The notes under the pieces are model-generated. The model was given only the letters and a program-made list of their open reading frames with translations. It had not been told where the DNA came from and ran no database searches. A DNA stretch of 61,716 bases from contig JACQVS010000261.1 of assembly GCA_016209605.1 (NCBI GenBank), positions 1 to 61,716 of the forward strand. Direction: 5' to 3'. This document shows positions 1 to 8,457 of this stretch, one piece after another. The position numbers and the translations under genes were made by a program. Within the stretch, counting starts at the first letter, position 1. Each line of letters starts with the position of its first letter. This DNA comes from Planctomycetota bacterium (GTDB lineage Bacteria > Planctomycetota > UBA8108 > JACQVS01).

Positions 1-68
1 CTTGGCGGTTCAATCCTCTTCATCTTTTTCTTATTCGGCTTTGACATTTGGTTGAGGTCGTGGCTGCT

Positions 69-1667
69 TTATGACCTCGCCATCGCCAAGAACAACGCCA
101 GCGCTGACAGCGCTCCTGCTCCGATCAGCATCTGGGGCACGCGGACAAGCCGCAAGCGAGCCATTGACGATTCCACGACGCCGACGACCACCGAAAGCAC
201 GATCAACCCGAAGAACTCGATCAAGGTGTCGGCGAAGGAGGATGAGGTGTATTGCATACGGGCAGAAGGCCGCGCATAACCGCAGTCCCAGGTTACCGTT
301 TCCTTCACTGGTCGTTTCCGGAAGAGGACCCTCCGTGTTGCCGCAAGGAACACCATCGCGCCAAGGAAGCCGGCGCCCAACAACGCCACGATCAGGAGAG
401 GCTCGCGGGCAGACTCAAGGCTCTCTCGCACCGCTTCGCCTGGCAGTCCACACACCCCTACCACAACCGGGGCGAGCAGGCCGAGATAGGCGGCCGGAAG
501 CGAGGCCATCAACGCGCAGCCCGCAGCCAGGAGGAGCATCGGAAGGAGCATGCCGAGGCCAGGATCATGGCCGTGCCGAGCCTCCTCACTGCGGGGTTCG
601 CCCAGGAAGACCACTCCGAAGGCCTTCGTGAAACAAGCGGTGGCCAAAGCACCGATGACGGCAAGCCCGAGGATCGCAAGCACCGCAGGCGCAGAAACCC
701 CCGGTGATATTCCTGCCGCCAGCGAACCCCTGAAAGCCCCCAGGTAAATCAAGAATTCGCTCACAAAACCGTTCAGTGGAGGAAGCCCTGAAATGGCAAC
801 GCAACCCACCAGAAACATCGCGCCTGTCCAAGGCATGAGCTTCAAGAGCCCCCCCAGCCGGTCCATCTCCCTCGTGCCGCTGGCGTGAAGTACTGCTCCG
901 GCGCCAAGAAATAGCAGGCCTTTGAAAAGAGCATGGTTCACCACGTGGAGCAAGCCGCCGGCGAAGCCCAGAACGGCAAGGGAAACGAAGCCGTGGCTCA
1001 AGCCGACCAGGCCCAGCCCAAGACCAAGGGCGATGATGCCGATGTTCTCGACGCTGTGGTAGGCAAGGAGCCGTTTGATGTCGTGCTGCGCGATGGCGAA
1101 GAGGACACCGAGGACTCCCGAGAGCAAGCCGAGACCAGCGAGCACCCACCCGCACCACGCCGGGATCGGACCGAGGAAGCGCAGGGCGCGCAGAAGCCCG
1201 TAAATGCCGGTCTTGATCATGACGGCGGACATCAAGGCGGAAACGTGGCTCGGAGCGGCCGGGTGCGCCTCGGGAAGCCAGATATGAAAAGGCATCAAGC
1301 CAGCCTTGGTGCCGAAGCCGACGAGTGCAAGGAGGAACAGGATGCCGGCCCGCCAGGGGTCGCCCGCCGCACCTAGACGCTCGAAATCGAGCGAACCGGT
1401 TTCAGCGCTCGCGAGGACGAAGAATCCGATCAAGAACGCCGAAAGTGCGTCCACCTCGATGTGGAAAGCGCCGAAGGGCACGTTCCAGGACAACCTGAGC
1501 CCTTCGCTCCGACCGCTCAGAAGCGCCATGAATGAGGCCACGAGCGCCACGAGCGTACCCGTGACGACACCGCCGGCGCCTACCGCTAGAGCGAGACGCC
1601 GGCCTGAAAAGTGCGCCAGGATGCCACCGAGGAGAACGAGGCCGACTCCAAGGAAGAGAAAGAACAC
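69..1667 (-). CDS. HyfB/NuoL-type proton-translocating membrane subunit, internally shortened
   Basis: Integral membrane subunit of the Mrp/NuoL/HyfB antiporter family, found in complex I-like and hydrogenase-4/formate hydrogenlyase complexes. Signature parts are the stretch around residues 116-160 (GTKAGLMPFHIWLPEAHP followed by PSHVSALMS), which carries the conserved Lys and the HxxLPxAH-like region, and a HyfB-like C-terminal segment with TWDCGY. The start is GTG at 1667, with a strong GGAGG-type ribosome site upstream on the minus strand. The protein is 532 aa where HyfB relatives are usually about 650-670. After about residue 84 (LSAFLIGFFVL) the sequence jumps to ASAETGSLDF, so roughly 100 residues holding several helices are missing in frame. 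Partner subunits would lie beyond the left edge. Family assignment is firm; function is doubtful given the gap. Confidence 0.85.
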   Translation of the reverse strand: MFFLFLGVGLVLLGGILAHFSGRRLALAVGAGGVVTGTLVALVASFMALLSGRSEGLRLSWNVPFGAFHIEVDALSAFLIGFFVLASAETGSLDFERLGAAGDPWRAGILFLLALVGFGTKAGLMPFHIWLPEAHPAAPSHVSALMSAVMIKTGIYGLLRALRFLGPIPAWCGWVLAGLGLLSGVLGVLFAIAQHDIKRLLAYHSVENIGIIALGLGLGLVGLSHGFVSLAVLGFAGGLLHVVNHALFKGLLFLGAGAVLHASGTREMDRLGGLLKLMPWTGAMFLVGCVAISGLPPLNGFVSEFLIYLGAFRGSLAAGISPGVSAPAVLAILGLAVIGALATACFTKAFGVVFLGEPRSEEARHGHDPGLGMLLPMLLLAAGCALMASLPAAYLGLLAPVVVGVCGLPGEAVRESLESAREPLLIVALLGAGFLGAMVFLAATRRVLFRKRPVKETVTWDCGYARPSARMQYTSSSFADTLIEFFGLIVLSVVVGVVESSMARLRLVRVPQMLIGAGALSALALFLAMARS

Positions 1668-1800
1668 TTATTTCTCCGCCTCCTCACTTCGAACCTCAAG
1701 GCGGTCCTCGAAGCGCAGCACTTCGGAGAGGAGCTCAGCCGAATAGCAAATTGAACGGCTTTCTAGTCGCTCACGTCCCTCCTCCTTCACTCGATACCCC

Positions 1801-2118
1801 TCAATTACCGGGCGGGGGCTTTGTCCCGGTTGCCGCAGCGGCTTGCGAGCCGGCTTGGGATGTAGGCTGTGTCGATGCACTGGCGGCGGGAGGGGCAGCC
1901 GTCGGAGGCTTGCTCTTCGTCTGGGAAGTCGCGGTTGGTTTGGACTCGCTCTTGATCACCGACAGCTTCCACATGGACCCCGGATGGTGGGCCGTTGGCA
2001 GCGGGGTGCCGCGAATGGACGCAGTGAATGAGTATTTACAACCAGCGGCTGTACAGTGGTAAAGACCTGGTTCTGGCGCTGGCTGCCCAGGTTGAATGGA
2101 ATCGCCGACCTTGGCCAT
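1801..2118 (-). CDS. Small YjzC-like hypothetical protein with Ala/Thr/Pro-rich tail
   Basis: A 105-residue product. The first ~60 residues (start MAKVGDSIQPGQPAPEPG, then two Cys and a segment ending HPGSMWKLSVIK) resemble small YjzC-like proteins, which have a short conserved beta-rich core and unknown function. The last ~45 residues are low-complexity Lys/Thr/Ala/Pro. The ATG at 2118 is preceded on the minus strand by AAGGAG with 8-nt spacing, so I prefer it to an upstream in-frame Met at 2247 that lacks a good ribosome site. It stands alone between the HyfB-like gene and the toxin-antitoxin operon. The role is unknown; the YjzC resemblance is from memory of the family pattern. Confidence 0.55.
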   Translation of the reverse strand: MAKVGDSIQPGQPAPEPGLYHCTAAGCKYSFTASIRGTPLPTAHHPGSMWKLSVIKSESKPTATSQTKSKPPTAAPPAASASTQPTSQAGSQAAAATGTKPPPGN

Positions 2119-2491
2119 AAGCGTTCTCCTTATCGTTTTATCGTTATCGGACTCGGCCGCCACGTTGGGGAGCGCCCCCAAGGAAGAAAGCTCGTGGCAG
2201 CCTTCGGTTAGAAAACCTTTGCAAGAAAATGGCCAAGACTGAGCCAAAGGTGCAAGTCATATTTTCACAAAAACTTGGCCCTTTTCTAGTAATTCTCCTG
2301 GTCGGTGTGATATTACCCAACATGGGGCATTACACCCATTATGGGTTATGATAAGGTTTGAGGCTTTTTTCGGAACACTGGAAAGGACTGCTGTGACTGG
2401 ACCTCATATCTCAGGCTCCTTCGCATCCCTCGTGACAAGTCATGTGTTATTTCAGGAAACGGCTGAGTTGGATCCTATGGAATAGAAGAAC

Positions 2492-2523
2492 ATCTTGACT
2501 ATCTTGATCATCTTGACTATAAT
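2492..2523 (+). promoter_or_regulatory. Promoter and three-copy 9-bp operator of the Phd/VapC operon
   Basis: A textbook promoter: -35 TTGACT at 2495-2500 and -10 TATAAT at 2518-2523, separated by exactly 17 bp. Three consecutive 9-mers (ATCTTGACT, ATCTTGATC, ATCTTGACT) at 2492-2500, 2501-2509 and 2510-2518 fill the promoter. This is a natural binding platform for an autoregulating antitoxin-toxin complex. The predicted transcription start, near 2530, is only about 5 nt before the antitoxin ATG at 2535, so the mRNA is probably leaderless or nearly so. The 416-bp gap 2119-2534 holds nothing else I can identify. Confidence 0.7.
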
Positions 2524-2534
2524 AATCATGGATC

Positions 2535-2837
2535 ATGGCAAAATTCAAGCATGCCGTATTGTCTCTGAACGTCGCCGAAGCGAAGAAACAATTTTCTGAC
2601 CTCCTTGGCCGCGTGGCTTATGCCGGTGAAACCATCGTCATCATGCGGCGAGGGAAGCCCATGGCCAAGCTCGTTCCGGCGGAAGCCGAGGTACAGCCGC
2701 CCCGGCTGGCGCGGGTGAGAGGCTGGCTGGAAAACGATGACTCTTTTTTTTCCATTGTCGATGAGATCGTTTCTCGGCGCGCTGCCAATTTGCCCCGGAT
2801 CCTGGCACGGATGAAAGGCGCCAGGCGTCGCAGGTAA
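2535..2837 (+). CDS. Type II antitoxin, Phd/YefM family
   Basis: A 100-residue antitoxin. Its N-terminal ~50 residues have the Phd/YefM pattern: a short beta strand, then NVAEAKKQFSDLLGRVA, then a GETIVIMRRGKPMAKLVP hairpin. In this family the N-terminus binds operator DNA as a dimer and the C-terminal part wraps the toxin. The C-terminus is basic (RMKGARRRR), unlike the often acidic tails of other family members. A TTG-started PIN toxin follows 8 bp after the stop. A promoter with three direct repeats lies just upstream, as expected for an autoregulated module. Confidence 0.85.
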   Translation: MAKFKHAVLSLNVAEAKKQFSDLLGRVAYAGETIVIMRRGKPMAKLVPAEAEVQPPRLARVRGWLENDDSFFSIVDEIVSRRAANLPRILARMKGARRRR

Positions 2838-2845
2838 TTTCTGAT

Positions 2846-3277
2846 TTGAGCGCGTACCTCTTAGACACCAACGTTCTTTCGGAGATCATAAAGAAAAAGC
2901 CGGAGCCAAAGGTTCTGGAGCGGCTTGAAGACCTTGGCGAGGAGGAATTATCCACCTCGGTCATTTGCGTCATGGAATTGCGATTCGGGGCGGTTTTACA
3001 TAAAGATGGGGACGCGTTGTGGAAGCGGATTCAGCAAGAAGTTTTGGAGCGGGTCAATGTCCTCTCGATCGATCATTCGATGGCCTTGAAGGCCGGTGAA
3101 ATTCTGGCGGATCTCCATAAACGCGGAGAGAAAATTTCCTCTGAAGACGCTTTGATTGCTGCGACTGCTCTGGTCCATGATTTGAAATTGTCCAGCCGCA
3201 ATACCAAGCATTTTTCCAGGATCAAGGGACTTCAGGTGGAGGATTGGTGGGAGATAAAAAAAGAGCGGCCGAGGTGA
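2846..3277 (+). CDS. vapC: VapC-like PIN-domain toxin ribonuclease
   Basis: A 143-residue PIN protein and probable endoribonuclease partner of the preceding antitoxin. The acidic Mg2+-binding residues are visible: Asp in LLDTNVLSE near the N-terminus, Glu in VMELRFGA, Asp in SSEDALIAATA, and a later polar position in LSSRNTKHF. That last segment reads RNTKHF, as in the FitB/VapC branch. The start is TTG at 2846, 8 bp after the antitoxin stop; a TTG start may hold toxin output below antitoxin output. Length is normal for the family. The RNA target cannot be predicted. Confidence 0.85.
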   Translation: MSAYLLDTNVLSEIIKKKPEPKVLERLEDLGEEELSTSVICVMELRFGAVLHKDGDALWKRIQQEVLERVNVLSIDHSMALKAGEILADLHKRGEKISSEDALIAATALVHDLKLSSRNTKHFSRIKGLQVEDWWEIKKERPR

Positions 3278-3334
3278 TAAAATAGAGGCTGAAGTTTCGC
3301 CCGACCATTCATTTCAGTTCAGGCTTCGGATCCC

Positions 3335-4957
3335 ATGACGCTCTACGGCCCCTTGCCGGCGCAACGTTTCCTGCAGCTTCTCAAGCGGCTCACCGCGGGC
3401 ACGCCCGACCGCTCCTATCTGGAAGAGGTGCTGGACGGTATCCTCTCCACCCTGGAGGCGGAGCGCGGGCTGCTGCTCAAGGTCAAGCCCGGGGGCGAGG
3501 TTCGGGTGCTGGCGTCGCGGCATCAAGACCGCACGGACGTCGCCAATGCCCGCGAGGCCGTCAGCCAATTCGCCGTCCGGCAGGCCTTGTCCTCCCCGGA
3601 GCGCTTCCACCACGCCCGTCAAGCGGCCCGGGACCGCCGCTACCGGACGGAAGAGCACCGCCGCGGCCGCCGGCGGGTGCGCTCGATCCTGGCCCTGGCC
3701 CTGGCTTTGGGCGCGGATGCGGGCGCGAGCGCGGACTATCAAGCGGTGGTTTACCTCGACCACCGTTTTCAGGACATCGAATTTTCCGAGAACCGGCGGA
3801 TCACCGTGGAGCACTGGCTCTCGCTCCTCGAGCTTGCCTTGAGGTTTCGCGAGCGTGAGTTCCAGTTCAAGCGCCAGGAGCGCCTGGCCCGGCGGAGTCC
3901 GGGGGACGGGAAGGAGCCGGAGGCGGCCGGAGACGGGCCTGTGCCCTCGCCCGCGGCCGAGCCGGTCGAGTTTTTCGGCTTGTGGACCCGCTCTCCGGCC
4001 ATGCTCGAGATCATCGAGACGGTGAAGCGGCTTGCAGCGTCGGAAATCCCCGTCCTGGTGAGCGGCGAAACCGGCACGGGAAAAGGACTCCTGGTCAAGG
4101 CCATCCATCTCTCTTCCAGACGGGCCGGGGCGCCGTTCATCTCCGTCAACTGTGGCGCCTTGCCGGATAACTTGCTTGAAAGCGAGCTCTTCGGCCACGC
4201 GCGCGGGGCCTTCACGGGGGCCGAGGCGGACCGCCCGGGGCTGCTCCTCGAGTCGGACGGCGGCACCCTGTTCCTTGACGAAATCGGCGACATGAGCGGG
4301 GAAATGCAGAAAAAGCTGCTGCGCTTCCTGGAGAACCGCCGCTTCCGGCCGCTGGGCGGCAAGCGCGAGGTCAAGTGCGACGCGCGCATCCTCTCGGCGA
4401 CCCGCCTCGACCTTCGCGAGGAGCTGGAGCGCGGGCGCTTTCGCGCCGATCTTTTTTACCGCTTGTGCGGCATGAGCATCCGCATCCCGCCTCTCCGCGA
4501 GCGCCCCGAGGACATTGCCGGCCTGGCGGCGCTCTTCCTGCGGCGGTGGTCCGCCGGAATGACCCTGCCGGCCCCGGAACTGTCGCCGCAGGCGGTCCGC
4601 TGGCTGGAGCGCTATCCCTGGCCTGGCAACGTGCGGGAGCTGGAGAACCTCATGCGCCAGGTGATCGCCTTGGGGCACTCCGAGGTGAGCGGAGCCCATC
4701 TGGCCGCCCTGATCCGCTCCGACATGAGAGAACTGGCCGTTCCGGAAAAGCGGTTCCGTCTCGAGGAGGCGGTCATGGAGGCGGAGCGCCAGGCCATTCG
4801 CAACGCCCTCGTCCAGTGCGTTGGCAACAAGTCGAAGGCCGCCGGGCTTCTCGGGATCACCCGCAAGGCGCTGTATCGCCGCTTGTCGAAGTACGGCCTT
4901 TTGAAAAACGGCAAGGCCCGCCCGAAGATGAAGCTCCAGGGGGAGACCTCGCCATGA
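3335..4957 (+). CDS. Sigma-54-dependent transcriptional activator (sensor domain, AAA+, Fis-type HTH)
   Basis: A 540-residue bacterial enhancer-binding protein. Residues ~1-200 form a GAF-like sensory region. The AAA+ domain follows with Walker A GETGTGKG, the sigma-54 contact loop GAFTGA (within HARGAFTGAEAD), Walker B GGTLFLDEIGD and an R-finger region. A C-terminal Fis-type helix-turn-helix (VGNKSKAAGLLGITRKALYRR) precedes a basic tail. The intact GAFTGA loop means it should drive sigma-54 RNA polymerase at -24/-12 promoters. There is no receiver domain, so control probably goes through the N-terminal region or a partner. Its stop overlaps the ATG of the next small gene (ATGA), which implies translational coupling. 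Confidence 0.9.
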   Translation: MTLYGPLPAQRFLQLLKRLTAGTPDRSYLEEVLDGILSTLEAERGLLLKVKPGGEVRVLASRHQDRTDVANAREAVSQFAVRQALSSPERFHHARQAARDRRYRTEEHRRGRRRVRSILALALALGADAGASADYQAVVYLDHRFQDIEFSENRRITVEHWLSLLELALRFREREFQFKRQERLARRSPGDGKEPEAAGDGPVPSPAAEPVEFFGLWTRSPAMLEIIETVKRLAASEIPVLVSGETGTGKGLLVKAIHLSSRRAGAPFISVNCGALPDNLLESELFGHARGAFTGAEADRPGLLLESDGGTLFLDEIGDMSGEMQKKLLRFLENRRFRPLGGKREVKCDARILSATRLDLREELERGRFRADLFYRLCGMSIRIPPLRERPEDIAGLAALFLRRWSAGMTLPAPELSPQAVRWLERYPWPGNVRELENLMRQVIALGHSEVSGAHLAALIRSDMRELAVPEKRFRLEEAVMEAERQAIRNALVQCVGNKSKAAGLLGITRKALYRRLSKYGLLKNGKARPKMKLQGETSP

Positions 4958-5295
4958 CTCCCGCGCCCGAGCTGAGCCCGCTTCTCGAAGACGCCGTTTA
5001 CCGCCGGCTGGCCGAGGCCGCCGGCTTGATCTATGTGGACTTGCGGACCTGCCGAATTCCCGGCGGCTTCCTCAAGCGGATTCCGCTCTCCCAGGCTAAG
5101 GAGATGCGCTGGGTGCCGATGATCTTCAACTCCCGGCGCCTGGTGCTGATCGTCGATGATCCCTTCAAGGCCCTGGTCCAGGACCGCGGCGAGCTGGCCC
5201 GCCGGTTCGGCCCCCCCTGGGATCGCGAGTTCAGCTTCGCGCTCGCTTCCCCGGCGGCGATGGATGAATTCTTCGAGAAGAAATACCCCGACTGA
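4954..5295 (+). CDS. Stand-alone T2SSE_N-like domain (GspE/PilB N-terminal fold)
   Basis: A 113-residue protein with no ATPase domain. Its pattern follows the N-terminal domain of type II secretion and pilus ATPases: a helix with LAEAAGLIYVDL, a short loop, LKRIPLSQAKEMRWVPM, then NSRRLVLIVDDPFKAL and a C-terminal helix ending in FFEKKYPD. In some relatives (MshEN) this fold binds c-di-GMP, but I do not see the full ligand motif here. It overlaps the sigma-54 activator by 4 bp, so it is probably a co-expressed partner or ligand-sensing adaptor. Domain assignment is by pattern only. Confidence 0.6.
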   Translation: MTPAPELSPLLEDAVYRRLAEAAGLIYVDLRTCRIPGGFLKRIPLSQAKEMRWVPMIFNSRRLVLIVDDPFKALVQDRGELARRFGPPWDREFSFALASPAAMDEFFEKKYPD

Positions 5296-5383
5296 GAGCT
5301 TCCGGATAAGAGCCTGTCCCAAAAATCAATCCGGGCTTCGGCCGTTCCCGCCGGTTGTTTCTCATAAAATCCCCAGCTCATCG

Positions 5384-5412
5384 TTGACAATGCCTCCCCT
5401 GGCAATTATGTT
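5384..5412 (+). promoter_or_regulatory. Sigma-70-type promoter for the PKD/Fn3 lipoprotein
   Basis: TTGACA at 5384-5389 and TATGTT at 5407-5412 with a 17-bp spacer. It lies ~110 bp before the ATG at 5521, in the otherwise empty 5296-5520 gap. The -35 is a perfect consensus. Confidence 0.6.
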
Positions 5413-5520
5413 CCGGTAAACTTGGAAGTCTGATATCGGTTTTTTTGATTCCCAATGGCCTCTCATGGCCAGGCGATCGCTGAAGTTTGGTGAATTCGCG
5501 GAACCAGGAGCAAGGGGGAA

Positions 5521-6552
5521 ATGATGCATTCAGCCCGGCCTCGTTTTAAAGCAGTGGTTTTTTTCGCGGGCCTGCAGGGGTTTTTCGTAGCTCTTCTCTT
5601 GGTTTGGGGATTTCCAGGCTGTAGAAGTGGGAGCGGAGGAGGAGGCGGCCAGGCGTCCGTCGGGCCGGCGGCCAACCATCCGCCCAAAGCCCTGGTCAGC
5701 GTCATTCCCCCCGGCGGAACCGTCGGCCTTGTCAACCATCAGGCCATGATGGTCCTGGATGGCGGCGCTTCCGAGGATGGCGACAACGGCGCCCAGGGCC
5801 TCACCTTTTTGTGGAAGAAGGTCAGCGGCCCCGGTAGCGATGTGATCACCAGCCCCACTGGGCCCCGCACCGAGGTCCATTTTTCCGAGGTGGGAATTTA
5901 CACCTACGAGCTGACGGTTGACGATGGCGAGGCCGCCGACCATCTGGCGACCCGGCAGGTGGAGATCATCGTCACCCTCCCCAACAACGCGCCCCGAGCG
6001 CTCATCGCCACCGATCCCGCCGACGCGGCGGTCAGCTTGAGCAACGGCCGCGCCCAGGCGATCCTGGACGGCCGCGCCTCCGACGATGGGGACGGCGGCG
6101 CCCAGGGATTGACGTTCCGCTGGGATCAGATCGGCGGCCCGGGAGGCCTCAACATCCAGGATGCGCAGGCCGCGGTCACGGAAGTGACTTTCTTGGAGGC
6201 CGGCCGCTTTATCTTCAAGCTCACCGTGGATGATGGAACGCTTCTCAATCACGTTGCGACCGCGACCGTCGAGGTGCTGGTCCTGCAGGAAAACGCGGGG
6301 GTGGCGATTTTGAGCTGGGATCCGCCGACCACAAACGCCGACGGCACGACCCTCACCGATCTGGCGGGCTTCAAGATCTACCACGGGCTCGATCCGGATC
6401 CCGGGAATGCCCTGGTCGAAACGGTGGGGGTGGTGAGTGAGCACAGGATGGAAGTCACGGTGAAGGGGTTGGTTAATTTCTGGGTCACCGCGTTTGATTT
6501 CTCCGGCAACGAGAGCGAGTTTTCAGGGCCGGTGACGAAAGATTTCCCGTAA
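5521..6552 (+). CDS. Secreted lipoprotein-like protein with two PKD-like domains and a C-terminal Fn3-like domain
   Basis: A 343-residue exported protein. A long hydrophobic signal runs to about residue 35 and ends GFPGC, a plausible though non-ideal lipobox. A Gly/Ser linker follows, then two homologous ~100-residue modules. Both carry the PKD-like pattern LDG(G/R)ASxDGDxGAQGLTFxW and end in (Y/F)xxxLTVDDG. The last ~85 residues (ILSWDPPTTNADGT through GLVNFWVTAFDFSGNESEFS) are fibronectin type III-like. Such proteins usually act as extracellular binding or scaffold modules. The start is supported by a purine-rich AGGAGCAAGGGGGAA just upstream. Substrate unknown. Confidence 0.8.
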   Translation: MMHSARPRFKAVVFFAGLQGFFVALLLVWGFPGCRSGSGGGGGQASVGPAANHPPKALVSVIPPGGTVGLVNHQAMMVLDGGASEDGDNGAQGLTFLWKKVSGPGSDVITSPTGPRTEVHFSEVGIYTYELTVDDGEAADHLATRQVEIIVTLPNNAPRALIATDPADAAVSLSNGRAQAILDGRASDDGDGGAQGLTFRWDQIGGPGGLNIQDAQAAVTEVTFLEAGRFIFKLTVDDGTLLNHVATATVEVLVLQENAGVAILSWDPPTTNADGTTLTDLAGFKIYHGLDPDPGNALVETVGVVSEHRMEVTVKGLVNFWVTAFDFSGNESEFSGPVTKDFP

Positions 6553-6620
6553 AGGAAGGCGGTCAGCAGGAGGGAGGGGAGGCGGGCAGGGAACCGTTTT
6601 CTCCGGCCCCTGATAGGCGG

Positions 6621-6821
6621 TCAGCGCAGGTTTTCATCGGGACTTTCCGTCGGAGCCTCCTCAACCGAATTCTCCAGGCTTTGCCACGGATAGCTCTTCT
6701 CCAGGCGGAATTGCGAGACGATCTGGCCCTTGGAAGGGACATAGAAGAGGTCGAAGCTGTGAAATCCGGCGATGAAGACTTGCGACTTCTTGGCTGGGCT
6801 GTTTTCGCGGCTCCCGTCCAT
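6621..6821 (-). CDS. Small hypothetical protein
   Basis: A 66-residue reading frame with AGGAG 8 nt upstream of its ATG on the minus strand. It is a soluble-looking peptide with an aromatic-rich centre (IAGFHSFDLFYVP) and an acidic C-terminus. I recognise no family. The ribosome site, and its position in a 455-bp gap that otherwise shows nothing, are the only support. The remaining intergenic sequence (6553-6620 and 6830-7007) shows no clear element. Confidence 0.4.
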   Translation of the reverse strand: MDGSRENSPAKKSQVFIAGFHSFDLFYVPSKGQIVSQFRLEKSYPWQSLENSVEEAPTESPDENLR

Positions 6822-7007
6822 TTTTCATTCTCCTGTTCTAGGCCTGAATTACGGATCGAGCTGTTGATTCAACCGATTTACTGGACGATGGGATCAAATA
6901 CCGTGCCGCGGCCTTAAGTGGTGGCAGATCTTGATCGGATTTGCTGGGAGGAGGGCCGAAGGCGGAAGATATTGTGTCCAAAAAGTGGAGCCTGCGACCA
7001 CCGCTGT

Positions 7008-8438
7008 TCAGTCGAGCGGGCCCAGGCGTTGAACGATCTCCTTGAACCTCCTTCCCCGCTCCTCGAAGTTGGTGAACATGTCATAGCTGGCGCAAGCCGG
7101 GCTGAGGGCGACGCGGAAGCCGGGGCGGGCGAGCTTCCGGGCGCCCTGGACCGCCTCCTCGAGGGTCCGCGCCTCCACCACGGGCACCGCGCCGTGCGCC
7201 TGGCGGATGGCCTCGCGGATCTTCGGCGCCGTCTCGCCCAGGAGCACCGCCCCGCGGGTGCGCCGGGCGATGGCATATCCCAACCGGCGGAACGGGGACC
7301 CCTTGTCCGACCCGCCGGCGACGAGGATGAGGTCCGGGCCGAGGGCGTCAATGGCGTTCAGCGCCGACTCGGGCGTCGTCGCCTTCGAATCGTTGAAGAA
7401 GTCGACCCCCTCGCGCCGGCAGACGAACTCCAGGCGATGCTCGATGGCCCGGAAGCCGCGGGCGCCGGCGGCGACGGCCGCGCCGGAGCAGCCGACGGCC
7501 AGGGCGGCGGCGGCGGCGCCCGCGGCGTTCACCAGGTTGAACCGGCCCACCAGCGCCAGGTCCTTCTGGTCGAACAGCTTTTCGCGCCGGGGGCCGGAGG
7601 CGAAGATCACGGCGCCGTCCACGGCCCAGACGCCGCGCGAGCGCGGCAGGATGCCGGTGCCGCGGCCGAAGAAGGTCACCTGGCGGCGCACCGTCCCCGC
7701 CCAGCCGCGGGCTCCGGGATCGTCGCCGTTGAGGATGGCCCAGGACTGGGGGTCCTCCCCTTCCAGGATGACGCGCTTCGCCGCCAGGTAGTCCTCATAG
7801 GTCCGGTGGCGGTTCAAGTGGTTGGGGCTGAGGTTGGTGATGAGGGCGATGTCCGGCCGCCGGGAGATGGACCGCAGGTCTTCGAGCTGGAAGCTGGAAA
7901 GTTCCAGGATCGTCCAGTCGGCCGCCTGGATGGCTGCCGCCTCGTTGAGCAGGGAGACGCCGAGGTTGCCGCCCAGCCGGGCGCTCGGGAAGTCGCGGCG
8001 CACCATCTCCGCCGTCAGGGAAGCGGTGGTGGTCTTGCCGTTCGAGCCGGTGATGCCGCAGATCCTCCCCCGGCAGAGCTTGAAGAAGAGATTCATCTCG
8101 GTCTCGAGGGGGATGCCCTTCCTCAGGCAGCGCTCGAGAATCTCCGACCCCCGGGGCACCGCCGGGTTGACGAAGACCAGGTCGGCCTGGAGGAAGTCCT
8201 CGTCGCGATGCCGCCCGAGCGCCCACTCGATGGGAAAGCCGCGCAGCGCCTCGATGGACGGGCGCAGGGCGGCCGCATCCTTCAAGTCGGTGACCAGAAC
8301 CCGGGCCCCCGCGCGGCAGAGGAACTCGGTCAAGCCCCGCCCGCCGCCGAAGAGCCCGAGCCCCATGACGGTCACGTGGCGGCCCTTCAAGTCTTCCGGT
8401 CGATACACTTCGGGCGTGAACAGGCGGCGCGATGCCAT
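7008..8438 (-). CDS. murD: UDP-N-acetylmuramoyl-L-alanine:D-glutamate ligase
   Basis: Cytoplasmic peptidoglycan precursor enzyme that adds D-Glu to UDP-MurNAc-L-Ala using ATP. The 476 residues show an N-terminal Rossmann-like domain (VMGLGLFGGG), the Mur ligase ATP loop GITGSNGKTT at about 129-138, the central LELSSFQLE, NLSPNHLNRH and DYLAAKR segments, and the C-terminal HRLEFV and FFNDSKATTPESA motifs, the last being diagnostic of MurD. The start is ATG 8438, preceded by GGGAG. A strong hairpin repeat lies between this gene and the PEGA gene upstream on the same strand. No other mur genes are adjacent, so it sits outside a dcw-type cluster. Confidence 0.95.
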   Translation of the reverse strand: MASRRLFTPEVYRPEDLKGRHVTVMGLGLFGGGRGLTEFLCRAGARVLVTDLKDAAALRPSIEALRGFPIEWALGRHRDEDFLQADLVFVNPAVPRGSEILERCLRKGIPLETEMNLFFKLCRGRICGITGSNGKTTTASLTAEMVRRDFPSARLGGNLGVSLLNEAAAIQAADWTILELSSFQLEDLRSISRRPDIALITNLSPNHLNRHRTYEDYLAAKRVILEGEDPQSWAILNGDDPGARGWAGTVRRQVTFFGRGTGILPRSRGVWAVDGAVIFASGPRREKLFDQKDLALVGRFNLVNAAGAAAAALAVGCSGAAVAAGARGFRAIEHRLEFVCRREGVDFFNDSKATTPESALNAIDALGPDLILVAGGSDKGSPFRRLGYAIARRTRGAVLLGETAPKIREAIRQAHGAVPVVEARTLEEAVQGARKLARPGFRVALSPACASYDMFTNFEERGRRFKEIVQRLGPLD

Positions 8439-8457
8439 GCTGAAACTTCTCCCATAA

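Noticed and set aside
1..47. A possible next gene of the HyfB operon at the left edge
   Set aside because: An ATG at 47 on the minus strand opens a basic peptide but has no ribosome site, and too little sequence remains to judge.
1668..1880. A 70-codon frame directly before the HyfB-like gene
   Set aside because: No ribosome site, a low-complexity Arg/Pro start and no family. Its 3' end only overlaps the HyfB ribosome site.
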